From assembly GCF_014302995.1 (NCBI RefSeq), contig NZ_CP060295.1, positions 1,302,001 through 1,366,000 on the forward strand: a stretch of 64,000 nt of DNA, in the 5' to 3' direction. A program made the position numbers and the translations under genes. This DNA is from Variovorax sp. PAMC26660. Lineage in GTDB: Bacteria > Pseudomonadota > Gammaproteobacteria > Burkholderiales > Burkholderiaceae_C. Shown one piece after another: positions 30,586-39,788 of this stretch (position 1 is its first letter; every line of letters starts with the position of its first letter). The notes under the pieces were generated by a model, which saw only the letters and a list, made by a program, of their open reading frames with translations, was not told the origin of the DNA and did no database searches.

Positions 30586-31983
30586 ATGGCACCATGCGCC
30601 ATGCCTTCCGGAAACCCCACGAACACCGCCCCGCTTTCCACCGACAGCCTCGGCAATCCGCTCACCCTCGACGACATTGCCAGCCTGCCACTGGTCGACG
30701 ACTTCGTCATGGGCTTCATCTCGACCGAGGCGCGGGCCGTCAACCTGCTCGCACTGGCGCAGACCGATTCAAGCCCGATCGTGCAGGCCTACTGCGCCAC
30801 GCTGCACCTGTTCGCCGAATCGCGCGAAGCCGTCGCCAACGCACGGCCGTTCCTTGTCAAAGCCAGAGCCGGCGCTTCACGCGCCAGACCGCGCGAGCAA
30901 CGCTACATCGCGGCCATCGAGGCCTGGGCCGATGGCGACATCGTGCGCGCCATCGCGCTGCATGCCGAGCAGGCCAGCGAGCATCCGCGCGACCTGGTGT
31001 CGGTCAAGCTCGGCCAGTACCACTGCTTCAATACCGGCGACTGCCCGGGCATGCTGCGGCTCGCGCTGGCCGTGCTGCCTTCGGCGGCCGACGTGCCCTA
31101 TGTGCACGGCATGGCAGCCTTCGGCTACGAGCAATGCCACCTGATGCGCGAGGCCGAAGCCAGCGCCCGCCATGCGATATCGATGTGCCGCAAGGAACCG
31201 TGGGCGCATCACGCATTGGCCCACGTGATGCTCACCGAAGGCCGGCTCGCTGAAGGGCTGGCATTCATGCAGAGCATGAGCGACACCTGGACCGGGCTCA
31301 ACTCCTTCATGGTCACGCACAACTGGTGGCACGTGGCGCTGTTCCTGATCGACCTGGGCCGCGATGCACAAGCGCTCGCGGTGTACGACGAACACGCCTG
31401 GGGCGTGGTCAAGGACTATTCGCAGGACCAGATCGGCGCGGTGTCGCTGCTGGCGCGCCTGGAACTGGCGGGCATCGACGTGGGCGCGCGCTGGAACGAC
31501 GTGGCGGGCTACCTGCTGCAGCGCCAGGCCGACCATGTGCTGCCCTTCCTCGACCTGCAATATCTCTACGGGCTCGCGCGCGCCGGGCGACCCGAGGCCG
31601 ACACGCTGCTGCGCAACATCGAAGCCTTCGCGCCCGGAGCGCCGCCGTCGACGCGCGCAGCATGGCAGCGCGTCTGCGTGCCGGCCGCGCACGGGCTCGT
31701 GGCGCATGCGCGTGGCGATTTCGCCGGAACCATCGAGGGACTGGGGGTGGCCTTGCCACGCTTGATCGAGATCGGCGGCAGTCACGCGCAACGCGATCTG
31801 TTCGAACAGGTGTACCTCGATGCGCTGGTGCGCAGCGGCACCGAGTCAACGCTCGCTGCTGCGCAGGGCATCCTGCAGCAGCAGCTCAACGGCCAGCCCG
31901 AATCGCTGCGCCTGCGCCGGCAGGCGGGCGCGGTCTATGCGCGGCTGGGGCTCGGCCAGCTTCTTCCACTTCCCCAGGGCTGA
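30586..31983 (+). CDS. TPR-like protein, TTC38 family
   Basis: 465 aa from 30586, or 460 aa from the ATG at 30601; neither has a clear ribosome-binding site. An all-helical protein with weak TPR repeats and the conserved block HNWWHVALFLIDLGRDAQAL, which recalls the tetratricopeptide-repeat-protein-38 family of bacteria and animals. No signal peptide and no enzyme motif. It follows the tautomerase by 15 nt, so they may share a transcript. Function unknown. Confidence 0.75.
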   Translation: MAPCAMPSGNPTNTAPLSTDSLGNPLTLDDIASLPLVDDFVMGFISTEARAVNLLALAQTDSSPIVQAYCATLHLFAESREAVANARPFLVKARAGASRARPREQRYIAAIEAWADGDIVRAIALHAEQASEHPRDLVSVKLGQYHCFNTGDCPGMLRLALAVLPSAADVPYVHGMAAFGYEQCHLMREAEASARHAISMCRKEPWAHHALAHVMLTEGRLAEGLAFMQSMSDTWTGLNSFMVTHNWWHVALFLIDLGRDAQALAVYDEHAWGVVKDYSQDQIGAVSLLARLELAGIDVGARWNDVAGYLLQRQADHVLPFLDLQYLYGLARAGRPEADTLLRNIEAFAPGAPPSTRAAWQRVCVPAAHGLVAHARGDFAGTIEGLGVALPRLIEIGGSHAQRDLFEQVYLDALVRSGTESTLAAAQGILQQQLNGQPESLRLRRQAGAVYARLGLGQLLPLPQG

Positions 31984-31996
31984 GGAAGCACGCCGC

Positions 31997-32692
31997 TCAG
32001 TCCTTGCTTTTCAGGTGCCGCGTCTGGTCGTAGGTCGGCTGGGGCGGCAGGTCGGCCAGATGCCGGATGTCGGCCCAGTCGACGATCTCGATCGCCTCAG
32101 GCTTGGCCGCGTCGGCAATGCGGATGCGGTTGAAGCCGGCATTGGGAATGTCGCTCTGGCGCGGCCCGCTCAGGCTCAGCCCCTTCGCGGTGCGCCACAC
32201 CATGTCGAGCACGCCGCCGTGCGTGACCACGATCAGGTGCTGCCCCGTGTGCGCGGCGGCGATGCCACCCAGCGCCGCAATGATGCGTGCATGGAACTCG
32301 CGCGCCGTCTCGCCCTCGGGCATGGCGTGGTCTTCGCGGAACTCCAGCCACTCTTCCCAGGCGCGCGGATGCAGGCTCTGGATTTCATCGGAGCGCATGC
32401 CTTCGACGACGCCGAAGAACTGCTCGCGCAGGGCGGCCGAGGTCACCACCGGCAGCGACAGTTGCAGCGCGGCGGGCGCAGCGGTCTGTTGCGCGCGCAT
32501 CAGGTCGCTGCTGATCAGGTGCTGCGCGGTTTCGCCGGCGAGTCGCAAGCCGATGCGGCGTGCCTGCTCGTGGCCGATGTCGTTGAGCGGTACATCGGCA
32601 TGCCCCTGGAAGCGCAGCTCGCGGTTCCAGGCGGTCTCGCCGTGGCGGATGAGGATGATGTCGGTGGTGGAGTCGGGTTTGGGCGTTGGCAT
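31997..32692 (-). CDS. Histidine phosphatase family protein (phosphoglycerate-mutase-like)
   Basis: 231 aa from the ATG at 32692. The phosphohistidine motif LIRHGETAWN (His17) and second catalytic region VVTHGGVLDMV mark the branch that includes GpmB and CobC-like phosphatases. Conserved acid in EGETAREFHAR. It removes phosphate from a small substrate in the cytoplasm; which one cannot be told. Converges on the TPR gene with a 13-nt gap. Confidence 0.9.
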   Translation of the reverse strand: MPTPKPDSTTDIILIRHGETAWNRELRFQGHADVPLNDIGHEQARRIGLRLAGETAQHLISSDLMRAQQTAAPAALQLSLPVVTSAALREQFFGVVEGMRSDEIQSLHPRAWEEWLEFREDHAMPEGETAREFHARIIAALGGIAAAHTGQHLIVVTHGGVLDMVWRTAKGLSLSGPRQSDIPNAGFNRIRIADAAKPEAIEIVDWADIRHLADLPPQPTYDQTRHLKSKD

Positions 32693-32723
32693 TGCCGTCC
32701 ATTTTCCACCCTGTGCGTGACGC

Positions 32724-33368
32724 TCAGGCCCCGGCGTTGACGCTTTGTTGCAAGGCCACCACCGCATCGACCGGCAGCAGGCCCACGCCCAGGCGCACCG
32801 GCGAGGGTGTGAGCAGCGCCAGCACCCAGGCAATGACGAAGCCGCCGACGATGGCGCAGACCACGACCACGGCCGTGTACGCGATGGCCTTGTCGCCCGG
32901 GCACTTCATGAGCACCGGCAGGCCGGTGTAGAGCAGGTAGATGCCGTAGAGCGCCACCAGCGCGCCGATGACCGCCAGCGAAGGCAGCAGGCTGAAGATG
33001 CCGCCGACGAACGCCGCTGTGCTGGCATAGGCCGACAGCTTGAGCGCGCCGATCTGGCTCTTGGTGCCCTCGAAGGTCGGTGCCATCGCGTCGATGATCA
33101 GTGCGAGCACGAACACCATCACCAGCGACAGCACGTAGCCCACGACCATGTTCGCGAGCCCCGCGACGATCGGCACGCGAAAGCTCACGCCGAAGGCGCC
33201 GATGCCGATCAGCGACAGGCCGATGAAGCTGGCCACCGCCGGGATCAGCGCAAGGATCATCACGTAGTTCTTGTAGAGCGATGCGGCATCGGCCGGCTCG
33301 GCATCGATCTCGGGCCATGTGGCCTTGGGCTTGAGCAGGATGGCCTGCACGCGTTCAACCAGGTTCAT
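32724..33368 (-). CDS. YIP1-family membrane protein
   Basis: 214 aa. A soluble N-terminus (MNLVERVQAILLKPKATWPEIDAEPAD) leads into five hydrophobic helices with the conserved PAVASFIGLS and LSAYASTAAFVGGIF stretches of Yip1-domain proteins. Bacterial members are uncharacterised inner-membrane proteins. Upstream of, and 31 nt from, the histidine phosphatase gene, so likely the first gene of a two-gene unit. Confidence 0.82.
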   Translation of the reverse strand: MNLVERVQAILLKPKATWPEIDAEPADAASLYKNYVMILALIPAVASFIGLSLIGIGAFGVSFRVPIVAGLANMVVGYVLSLVMVFVLALIIDAMAPTFEGTKSQIGALKLSAYASTAAFVGGIFSLLPSLAVIGALVALYGIYLLYTGLPVLMKCPGDKAIAYTAVVVVCAIVGGFVIAWVLALLTPSPVRLGVGLLPVDAVVALQQSVNAGA

Positions 33369-33513
33369 GTTCTTGTCCTCGACATGGATCGCAAAGGCAC
33401 GCGCGATGCGTCGCGCGGCGCCGGAAAGTATGTCGACGGCGACCCGAGTTGACTGCTGGTCATGAAGCCTATGCCGTTACGCCGATGGCCACGATCGCGC
33501 AGAATCCCTCCCC

Positions 33514-34230
33514 ATGCCAAATCTTGTCCTGCTGCCCGGCCTCGCCTGCGACGAGCGCCTCTGGGAAGCCCAACTCCCCGCCCTCCCCTCCGTTTTCCAG
33601 GCCCGCGTGAGCGATGCCCAGACGCGCAACGACACCATCGAAGGCATGGCCGCTACCGTGCTGCGCGAGCACGACGGGCCACTGGTGCTGTGCGGCGCGT
33701 CGATGGGCGGCATGGTCGCAATGGAAGCGGCCCGCCAGGCGCCCGAACGCATCGCCGGCCTTGCACTGCTGGGCACCAGCGCGCGCCCCGAAACGCCCGA
33801 CATGCGCGAGCTGCGCGAAGGCGCCATCGAACACTTCGAGCGCGGCGAGCTGCGCGACGTGATCGAGCCGAATGTGTACTTCGCCTTTCACCCCACGCAG
33901 GCGGCCGACCCGGTGCTGGTGCAGCGCTACCTCGACATCGTGCTCGGCGCCGGCGCCGTCCAGCTCATCAGCCAGAACCGCGCGGTGATGCGTCGGCCCG
34001 ATGCGAGCCTGCACCTGTCGACTCTGCGTGCGCCGGTGCTGCTGATGTGCGGCGACGACGACCGCCTGGCACCGCCCGAATGCACGCGCGAGATGGCGGC
34101 GCTGCTGCCGCAGGCCGACGTCGTGTGGGTGCCGCAGTGCGGCCACATGCTGACGATGGAAAAGCCCGAGTTCGTCAACGCGGCGCTGAACGCCTGGCTG
34201 GCGAAGCAGTTCCCTTCTTCGGCCGCCTGA
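33514..34230 (+). CDS. Alpha/beta hydrolase
   Basis: 238 aa. Nucleophile elbow GASMGG (Ser63), catalytic Asp in MCGDDDRLAPP and His in QCGHMLTMEKPEFVNAAL; oxyanion region LPGLACDERLW at the start. Cytoplasmic, no signal. Resembles short esterase/lactonase-type hydrolases; the substrate is unknown. Converges with the pyroglutamyl peptidase gene, 6 nt apart. The 145 nt upstream show nothing I can name. Confidence 0.87.
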   Translation: MPNLVLLPGLACDERLWEAQLPALPSVFQARVSDAQTRNDTIEGMAATVLREHDGPLVLCGASMGGMVAMEAARQAPERIAGLALLGTSARPETPDMRELREGAIEHFERGELRDVIEPNVYFAFHPTQAADPVLVQRYLDIVLGAGAVQLISQNRAVMRRPDASLHLSTLRAPVLLMCGDDDRLAPPECTREMAALLPQADVVWVPQCGHMLTMEKPEFVNAALNAWLAKQFPSSAA

Positions 34231-34236
34231 TGCGGT

Positions 34237-34920
34237 TCAGTGCAGTTGGCCGCCGGTCTCGGCGATGTCCTGCTTCACCTTGAGCGCAGTGGTCACCGCG
34301 ATGCGCAGCGCCTGGACCATGGTGTCGAGCGACATGCTCGGCGCACCCGGGAATCGCGCGGCCTGCTCGGGCAGGTACGGGATGTGGATGAAGCCGCCAC
34401 GCAACCCCGTCACCGGGTGCGTGCCGATGCGGTGCATGAGGCCGTAGAAGATGTGGTTGCAGACGAAGGTGCCCGCGCTGTTCGACACGGAGGCCGGCAC
34501 GCCGGCGGCACGCAGCTCGCGCACGATGGCCTTGATCGGCAACGTCGAGAAGTACGCGGCCGGCGCATCGGGCACCACGGGCACGTCGATCGGCTGACGG
34601 CCCGCGTTGTCGGCCACGCGCCCGTCGTCGATGTTGATGGCGATGCGCTCTATGGCGATCTCCGAACGGCCGCCGGCCTGACCGATGCACAGCACGAGAC
34701 GTGGCTTCAGCTCGTCCATGGCGTGCACCAGCGTGTCGATGGCATCGCCGAACACGCAGGGCACCTGCCGCGCGTGCACGACAGCCCGGCCGACCTTCCA
34801 GCCATCGAGCGCGCGCACGGCCTCCCATGAAGGATTGACCGCCTCCTGCTCGAACGGATCGAAGCCGGTGAGCAGGACGCGCGTTGACGGGGAAGACGGC
34901 GATGACTTCGGCTGGGGCAT
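34237..34920 (-). CDS. pcp: Pyroglutamyl-peptidase I (pyrrolidone-carboxylate peptidase)
   Basis: 227 aa from the ATG at 34920; a TTG two codons earlier is less likely. Removes N-terminal pyroglutamate from peptides in the cytoplasm. Family motif [10 protein letters not shown] (about 16-25) and the full Cys-peptidase triad: Glu91 (AIERIAIN), Cys154 ([14 protein letters not shown]) and His179 ([11 protein letters not shown]). It ends a minus-strand run with a small secreted protein and a lipoprotein related to it; the released pyroglutamate could feed PxpABC encoded at 37988-40447. Confidence 0.93.
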   Translation of the reverse strand: MPQPKSSPSSPSTRVLLTGFDPFEQEAVNPSWEAVRALDGWKVGRAVVHARQVPCVFGDAIDTLVHAMDELKPRLVLCIGQAGGRSEIAIERIAINIDDGRVADNAGRQPIDVPVVPDAPAAYFSTLPIKAIVRELRAAGVPASVSNSAGTFVCNHIFYGLMHRIGTHPVTGLRGGFIHIPYLPEQAARFPGAPSMSLDTMVQALRIAVTTALKVKQDIAETGGQLH

Positions 34921-34978
34921 GGACAAACCTTCGGCGTGATGCCCGAAGGTACCGCAACGAGGCCCTCGCCGGGAGTCC

Positions 34979-35233
34979 CTACTTCCTGGGTGCCAGGTCG
35001 AGCGGGCTGGCTGGCAGGTCGGTGCGAGCAGGCTGCGGCTTCTGCGCGATCTTGCAGGTCAGGTCCTCAAACGGGCCGGCCTGCTTGATCCAATCGGGGC
35101 TGAATGCGTGCGACGAGCACACCTCCTTGCCGCTTTCCTTATTCTTGAACAGGTAAAAACCTCCAATGGGCTGAGCCATTGCAGCGCCGCATAACGTGAC
35201 GCCGAGGACGATAGCGAGAAATCTTGATTTCAT
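34979..35233 (-). CDS. Small secreted hypothetical protein
   Basis: 84 aa. Start at ATG 35233, which has GAGGA 8 nt upstream (two further in-frame starts lie just before it). Signal peptide [20 protein letters not shown], then a mature protein of about 64 residues with two cysteines (C39 and C60) that could form a disulfide, and a proline-rich tail. It lies 18 nt after the lipoprotein gene and 58 nt before pcp, all on one strand. I do not recognise the family. Confidence 0.6.
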   Translation of the reverse strand: MKSRFLAIVLGVTLCGAAMAQPIGGFYLFKNKESGKEVCSSHAFSPDWIKQAGPFEDLTCKIAQKPQPARTDLPASPLDLAPRK

Positions 35234-35251
35234 GGTCATGGTCCTCATGGA

Positions 35252-36820
35252 TTACGGTGCGGGCGACGTTGCCAGGGTGTTTGCCAACGCAACAATCAAG
35301 TTGCGAGTCTGCGCCACGATGGAATCGCGGTGGCCCTCAAAGGTTGTATCGGTGATCTTGCCATCGCTGCCGGCGCCGAAGACGGTCATGACCGGCGTGT
35401 GGATGTGTCCGGCCGGGATCTGAAGCCTGAAAACATCGCGCAACTGGGTATTGCGATAGGCGCTCTCGTTGGACAAGTAGCTTTGGCCACCGCCCCAGTA
35501 CGCACAGTTTTTCTCCAGAGGACCCAGAGGGTTCTTGACACAGTCCCGCACCGAATAGGTGTCATGCTGCACGACGGCCCATCCTCCTGTCATGTTGGTG
35601 TCCTGGTTGATGACGCCCACACCGGTGTTGGCGTCCATCAACTTCTTAAAAGGCAGAGTGGATTGCGTGAACTGCGCTGGCAGCTCCTTGACCCATGGTT
35701 TGGGCGCATATCCCAGCCATCGTTCCGGCGGAAAGATGTCGCATTCGAGTGCAGCCGGGTAGGAACCGCCATCGGCGCATGCCGGGAATACGTTGTCGTT
35801 TCCGGGTATTCCATACATGTGATAGCGGCCGTTGAAATGCTCCAGGTCGAATTCGCCGCCCCCCTGGCTCACGCTGACGGAGGCATCAACACGCTTGGTA
35901 CCGGGCTTGAACCAGGGACCCAGCGTGTCTTCCTGCATGCCTTGCATGAACGGTCCGTAGTTGACAGGCAGGATGAAAGTATGGATCACAGCCGTGGTGC
36001 CATCAGGCAAGGCCACGATGTTGCCGTCCAGCGAAAGGATGGCCGCTCCCGAGGGATTGCCGATGCGAACGCTGGGATCGCCGTTTACGCCCGGCGTACC
36101 GAGTGTGAATGGATCGAAGCCACTCACCAGGACGCGCTTGTACTTCGGCCCCTCCGGGAAGTCGATCGCGTACTGGCCGCGCGAAGCGCGCTCGAACTCG
36201 TTCTGCAGCGCCGCGCGCTGGTCGTCCGTCAACGGAAAGTCGGGCTTCCACTGGCGCAGCGCCAGCGTCATCGTGAGGCGCGCCCAATAGAGCATGCGGT
36301 CGTCGCTCTTGGGCAGCGTACCTTGCACGGCACGGCCCTGCACACGGTCCAGCGCCGCCTGCCAGAGCTTCTGGCCTTCGGTGTGAAGCAGCGTCACGGT
36401 GTCGTCGTAGGTCGAGGCACCTGCCAGGCTGTTGCTGCACAGCTTGCTGGCGAAGTCGGGGCCGAACTTGTCAAAGCCGCTGGCCTGCAGCAGTTGCTGG
36501 GAGAAGCTCAGTGCATCGCTGCTCGACAGCTTGTTGGGCAGGCGTTGCTCTTCGTAGGACGCGGCCACTGTCGTGTCCACCGCGCACTTGGCCTGGATCG
36601 CAGGCGGTGCTGGCGGAATGACGGCTGGCGGCGGCGCGGTTGGCGGTGTCGAGCCCCCAGCCGCTGCCGCGGCTGCAGCAGCATTCGCTGCCGCGATGGC
36701 CGCAAGCGCCGCCGCATTGTCCCCGTTGCCGCTCCCGCCTCCGCAACTTGCGAGTACCAGCGCGCAGACGCCGAGCGCGACAGCCGTTTTCAGCCGCCGT
36801 GCAGTGATCGTACGTTTCAT
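35252..36820 (-). CDS. Lipoprotein with a C-terminal pyroglutamyl-peptidase-like domain, catalytic Cys apparently lost
   Basis: 522 aa from ATG 36820 (GGGA nearby). Lipobox LASC (Cys26), a low-complexity Ala/Gly/Pro linker to about 75, a helical region (80-225), then a C15-like domain: LVSGFDPFT (232-240) matches LLTGFDPFE of Pcp, SQGGGEFDLEHFNGR aligns with the glutamate motif (Glu327), and AGHIHTP with the histidine motif (His474). By eye the [10 protein letters not shown] nucleophile motif aligns with SNESAYRNTQ, placing Thr458 where Cys should be. Six other cysteines (79, 128, 348, 360, 427, 439) suggest disulfides outside the cytoplasm. Divergent from a LysR gene with a dyad operator between. 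Substrate binder or altered enzyme; unknown. Confidence 0.7.
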   Translation of the reverse strand: MKRTITARRLKTAVALGVCALVLASCGGGSGNGDNAAALAAIAAANAAAAAAAAGGSTPPTAPPPAVIPPAPPAIQAKCAVDTTVAASYEEQRLPNKLSSSDALSFSQQLLQASGFDKFGPDFASKLCSNSLAGASTYDDTVTLLHTEGQKLWQAALDRVQGRAVQGTLPKSDDRMLYWARLTMTLALRQWKPDFPLTDDQRAALQNEFERASRGQYAIDFPEGPKYKRVLVSGFDPFTLGTPGVNGDPSVRIGNPSGAAILSLDGNIVALPDGTTAVIHTFILPVNYGPFMQGMQEDTLGPWFKPGTKRVDASVSVSQGGGEFDLEHFNGRYHMYGIPGNDNVFPACADGGSYPAALECDIFPPERWLGYAPKPWVKELPAQFTQSTLPFKKLMDANTGVGVINQDTNMTGGWAVVQHDTYSVRDCVKNPLGPLEKNCAYWGGGQSYLSNESAYRNTQLRDVFRLQIPAGHIHTPVMTVFGAGSDGKITDTTFEGHRDSIVAQTRNLIVALANTLATSPAP

Positions 36821-36959
36821 CTTTTCCCTTCCCTGATGGGTGACATGAGCCGTTGGTGCATACCCCTGGCACGACTTCTGCAGGCGTTGAAAGGGCGGGT
36901 TGCACCTCTGTGTCTGTGTGACGGCTTTATGAAAACATGGCGCCTCAGGTGCTGTCGAA

Positions 36960-36994
36960 CGAGTTTTTGTTGACATGTCGATAACAAAAATTCG
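36960..36994. promoter_or_regulatory. Dyad operator, probable LysR-binding site
   Basis: Arms CGAGTTTTTGTT and AACAAAAATTCG match at 11 of 12 positions around an 11-nt spacer, exactly the T-N11-A geometry of LysR sites. It lies 32 nt before the LysR GTG start and 139 nt before the divergent lipoprotein start, in a strikingly AT-rich patch. Confidence 0.75.
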
Positions 36995-37026
36995 CAAAGC
37001 GCCTGAACGCAGGGAGATATTCACAA

Positions 37027-37965
37027 GTGAACACACGATTCCTCGAGACGCTCGTCATGCTCGATCGGCTCAAGAGCTTTCGCGAGACCGCGCAGATGCT
37101 GTGCACCACCCAGGCCGCCGTGTCCAAGCGCATCGAAGCGCTGGAGGAAGAGCTGGGCGTGCAGCTTGTCGACCGCACGCAGCGTGCGCTCAAGCTCACG
37201 ATCATCGGAGAACAGGTGGTGTGCCAGGCCGAGCAAATGCTCGCCCTCGAGAAGCAACTGAAGCTGTCCGTCCACCCCGACGCGCCCCCTTCGGGCCGGG
37301 TGCGCATCGGCGTCATCGAAACGGTGGTGCACACCTGGCTGACACCGCTGATCCACATGCTGAGCGAGCGGCTGCCGGCCATCGAGCCCGACATCACCGT
37401 CGACACGGCACACAACCTGCGCGAGCAGTTCAGGCATCGCAAGTTCGACATGCTGATCCAGAACGACGACATCGCGGACGTGGCCTGCAATGACGGCGCG
37501 ACCGTCACGCCGCTGTGCCGCTTTCCGATGCTGTGGATCGCACGCCCGGCGGTGCTGCCCAAGGCGCGGACCTTGCGGCTGGAAGACCTGGAACGCGTGC
37601 CGGTGCTCACCTTCTCCCGCACCTCGGGGCCGCGCGCGCATGTCAGGGCGCTGTTCGCGGGGCGGGCGACGGAGCCGCGCGTGTGCAGCTTTCCGTCGGT
37701 GCAGTCGATCATCCAGCTCACGAAGGGCGGCTTCGGCGTGGCGGCGATCCCGCCGATCTTCGTGCGCGAAGAACTGGCCGAGGGCTACCTCGAAATTCGC
37801 GGAGGGCCCGCGCTGCCGCCGATGGTGATCACCGTGGCCCATGCGCGCGACACGGCGCCTGCCGTGCACGCGGTCACCAAGCTCACGCGGGCCATCGTGG
37901 CCGACTACTGCGCCGAGGCGGGTGAGGAATGGGTCAGCGCGCTGTCGCCCGCACCGCTGTCATGA
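37027..37965 (+). CDS. LysR-family transcriptional regulator
   Basis: 312 aa from a GTG at 37027, with GGGAG 10 nt upstream. N-terminal winged helix (LETLVMLDRLKSFRETAQMLCTTQAAVSKRIEALEEELG) and effector domain from about residue 92 (GRVRIGVIETVVHTWLTPLI). Divergent from the Pcp-like lipoprotein and convergent with pxpA (22-nt gap), so it sits in the middle of the pyroglutamate block and is the natural candidate regulator of it. The dyad at 36960-36994 is its likely site. The effector (pyroglutamate?) is a guess. Confidence 0.9.
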   Translation: MNTRFLETLVMLDRLKSFRETAQMLCTTQAAVSKRIEALEEELGVQLVDRTQRALKLTIIGEQVVCQAEQMLALEKQLKLSVHPDAPPSGRVRIGVIETVVHTWLTPLIHMLSERLPAIEPDITVDTAHNLREQFRHRKFDMLIQNDDIADVACNDGATVTPLCRFPMLWIARPAVLPKARTLRLEDLERVPVLTFSRTSGPRAHVRALFAGRATEPRVCSFPSVQSIIQLTKGGFGVAAIPPIFVREELAEGYLEIRGGPALPPMVITVAHARDTAPAVHAVTKLTRAIVADYCAEAGEEWVSALSPAPLS

Positions 37966-37987
37966 AGCCCGCGAGCAACGAGCCGGC

Positions 37988-38722
37988 TCAGGCGCGGACT
38001 GCAATGCCCTCGGCCTGCAGCCGCTCGCGGATGCGGCGCGCAAAGGCCAGTGCATGGGCACCGTCGCCATGCAGGCACACGGTCTGTGCATTGACGGCCA
38101 CGGTGCTGCCGTCGATGGCGGTCACGCGGTGGTCGCGCACGAGCGAGAGCGTCTGCGCAATCGACTGTTCTTCGCTCTCGATGAGCGCGCCAGGCTGGCT
38201 GCGCGGCACCAGGCTGCCGTCGGGCATGTAGCCGCGGTCGGCAAACACTTCCTCCACGGGCGTGAGGCCCGCGCGGCGCGCCGCGTCGATCATGTTGCTG
38301 CCGGCCAGGCCGAAGAACTTGAGCGAGGGATCGAAGCGGCGTACCGCCTCGCACAGCGCATCGGCGAGTTCGGGCTCCTTCACCGCCTGGTTGTAGAGCT
38401 GGCCATGCGCCTTGACGTGCGAGAGCGTGCCGCCCTCGGCCTTGACGATGGCAGCCAGCGCGCCGACCTGGTAGAGCACGTTGGCCACGATCTCGTCGGG
38501 TGGCAGGTGCATGGTGCTACGGCCGAAATTCTCGCGGTCCGGAAAGCTCGGATGCGCGCCGATGGCCACGCCGTGCTGGATGGCCCAGCGCACGCACTGC
38601 TGCATGGTCTTGGCGTCGCCCGCGTGCCAGCCGCAGGCGATGTTGGCGGAGCTGACGAGGCCGAGCAGCGCTTCGTCGCTGCCGGCGCCTTCGCCGAGGT
38701 CGGCATTGAGGTCGATGTGCAT
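37988..38722 (-). CDS. pxpA: 5-oxoprolinase subunit PxpA (LamB/YcsF family)
   Basis: 244 aa. Starts [19 protein letters not shown] and contains [27 protein letters not shown] and [11 protein letters not shown], all hallmarks of the family. With PxpB and PxpC it cleaves 5-oxoproline (pyroglutamate) to glutamate with ATP. It is the last gene of the pxp run, 67 nt after pxpC. Confidence 0.96.
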   Translation of the reverse strand: MHIDLNADLGEGAGSDEALLGLVSSANIACGWHAGDAKTMQQCVRWAIQHGVAIGAHPSFPDRENFGRSTMHLPPDEIVANVLYQVGALAAIVKAEGGTLSHVKAHGQLYNQAVKEPELADALCEAVRRFDPSLKFFGLAGSNMIDAARRAGLTPVEEVFADRGYMPDGSLVPRSQPGALIESEEQSIAQTLSLVRDHRVTAIDGSTVAVNAQTVCLHGDGAHALAFARRIRERLQAEGIAVRA

Positions 38723-38789
38723 GGGAGGTTCCTTCTTCTTCGGCGGGGGACGGCATCGCGCCGGCCCTCTCGCCGTCTGCTTGCACAGT

Positions 38790-39788
38790 CTATGCCGCGC
38801 CCGGCCAGCCTGCAGCCGCGAGCCCCTGTGCCACCTGCCGCAGGTAGCGCTGCTGGTCGGCCCACGCGGTGAGCGATTGCGCCATGTCGACCTGCACCAA
38901 TCGCAGCTTGCCGTTGAGCGGCGCCTGCGCCAGCTTCCAGAGGTCGGCGCGGATCACCACGCCGATGCGCGGATAGCCGCCGGTGGTCTGCGCGTCGCCC
39001 ATCAGGATGATCGGCAGGCCCGAAGGCGGCACCTGGATCGTGCCGGGGATCACGCCCGACGAGAGCATGTCGCCGCCGCGCTTGCGCTTGAGTTCGGCGC
39101 CGGCAAGGCGGCTGCCCATGCGGTTGCTTTGCGGCGTGATGCGCCAGCGCTCGCCCCAGAGCAGATCGCGCGCGGCCAGCGTGAACTGCTCGAACTCGGG
39201 GCCGGGCAGCACGCGCAGGGCGATGGCCGCGTCGGCTTCTTCGGCGCCCCAATCGGGTCCGCGCAGGCCGAAAGGCCGGCGTGTGCGCTGTGCCTCACTG
39301 AGCCGCGACGCGCCGAGCGAAAGCCGGTCGCCCTTGCGCAGCGCGCGCCCCTCGTGGCCGCCGAAGCTGGCCTTCAGGTCGGTGCTGCGCGAGCCGAGGA
39401 TCGGGGGCACGTCGATGCCGCCCGCCACCGCGAGCCAACTGCGCAGGCCGGCTTTCTTGCGGCCCGCCGCATTGGCGCCCGTGAGCCTGAGTGTCTGGCC
39501 GGCACGCACCGGCACGCTCCAGCAGGGCCAGAGCGGCACGCCGTCGAGCGTGGCGCTGAAGTCGTCGCCGGTCAGCGCGATGCGCGTGTCGGCCTCGAAG
39601 CGCAGCTCGCAGCCGCCCATGGTCAGTTCGAGGCCGGCCGCGCCGTCCACGTTGCCCACGAGCCGGTTGGCCAATGCGAGGGAGAGCACATCGAGCGCAC
39701 CACCCGGGCAGATGCCGAGCTGGCGATGGCCGTGCCGCCCCAGGTCTTGCACCGACGCGAGCAGGCCGGGTTTCTGGATGACGATCAT
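38790..39788 (-). CDS. pxpC: 5-oxoprolinase subunit PxpC (biotin-dependent carboxyltransferase-like)
   Basis: 332 aa from the ATG at 39788, which overlaps the pxpB stop (ATGA). Begins [26 protein letters not shown]; further motifs [21 protein letters not shown] and the C-terminal [15 protein letters not shown] are diagnostic. Works with PxpB in the ATP-dependent step of 5-oxoproline hydrolysis. Confidence 0.96.
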   Translation of the reverse strand: MIVIQKPGLLASVQDLGRHGHRQLGICPGGALDVLSLALANRLVGNVDGAAGLELTMGGCELRFEADTRIALTGDDFSATLDGVPLWPCWSVPVRAGQTLRLTGANAAGRKKAGLRSWLAVAGGIDVPPILGSRSTDLKASFGGHEGRALRKGDRLSLGASRLSEAQRTRRPFGLRGPDWGAEEADAAIALRVLPGPEFEQFTLAARDLLWGERWRITPQSNRMGSRLAGAELKRKRGGDMLSSGVIPGTIQVPPSGLPIILMGDAQTTGGYPRIGVVIRADLWKLAQAPLNGKLRLVQVDMAQSLTAWADQQRYLRQVAQGLAAAGWPGAA

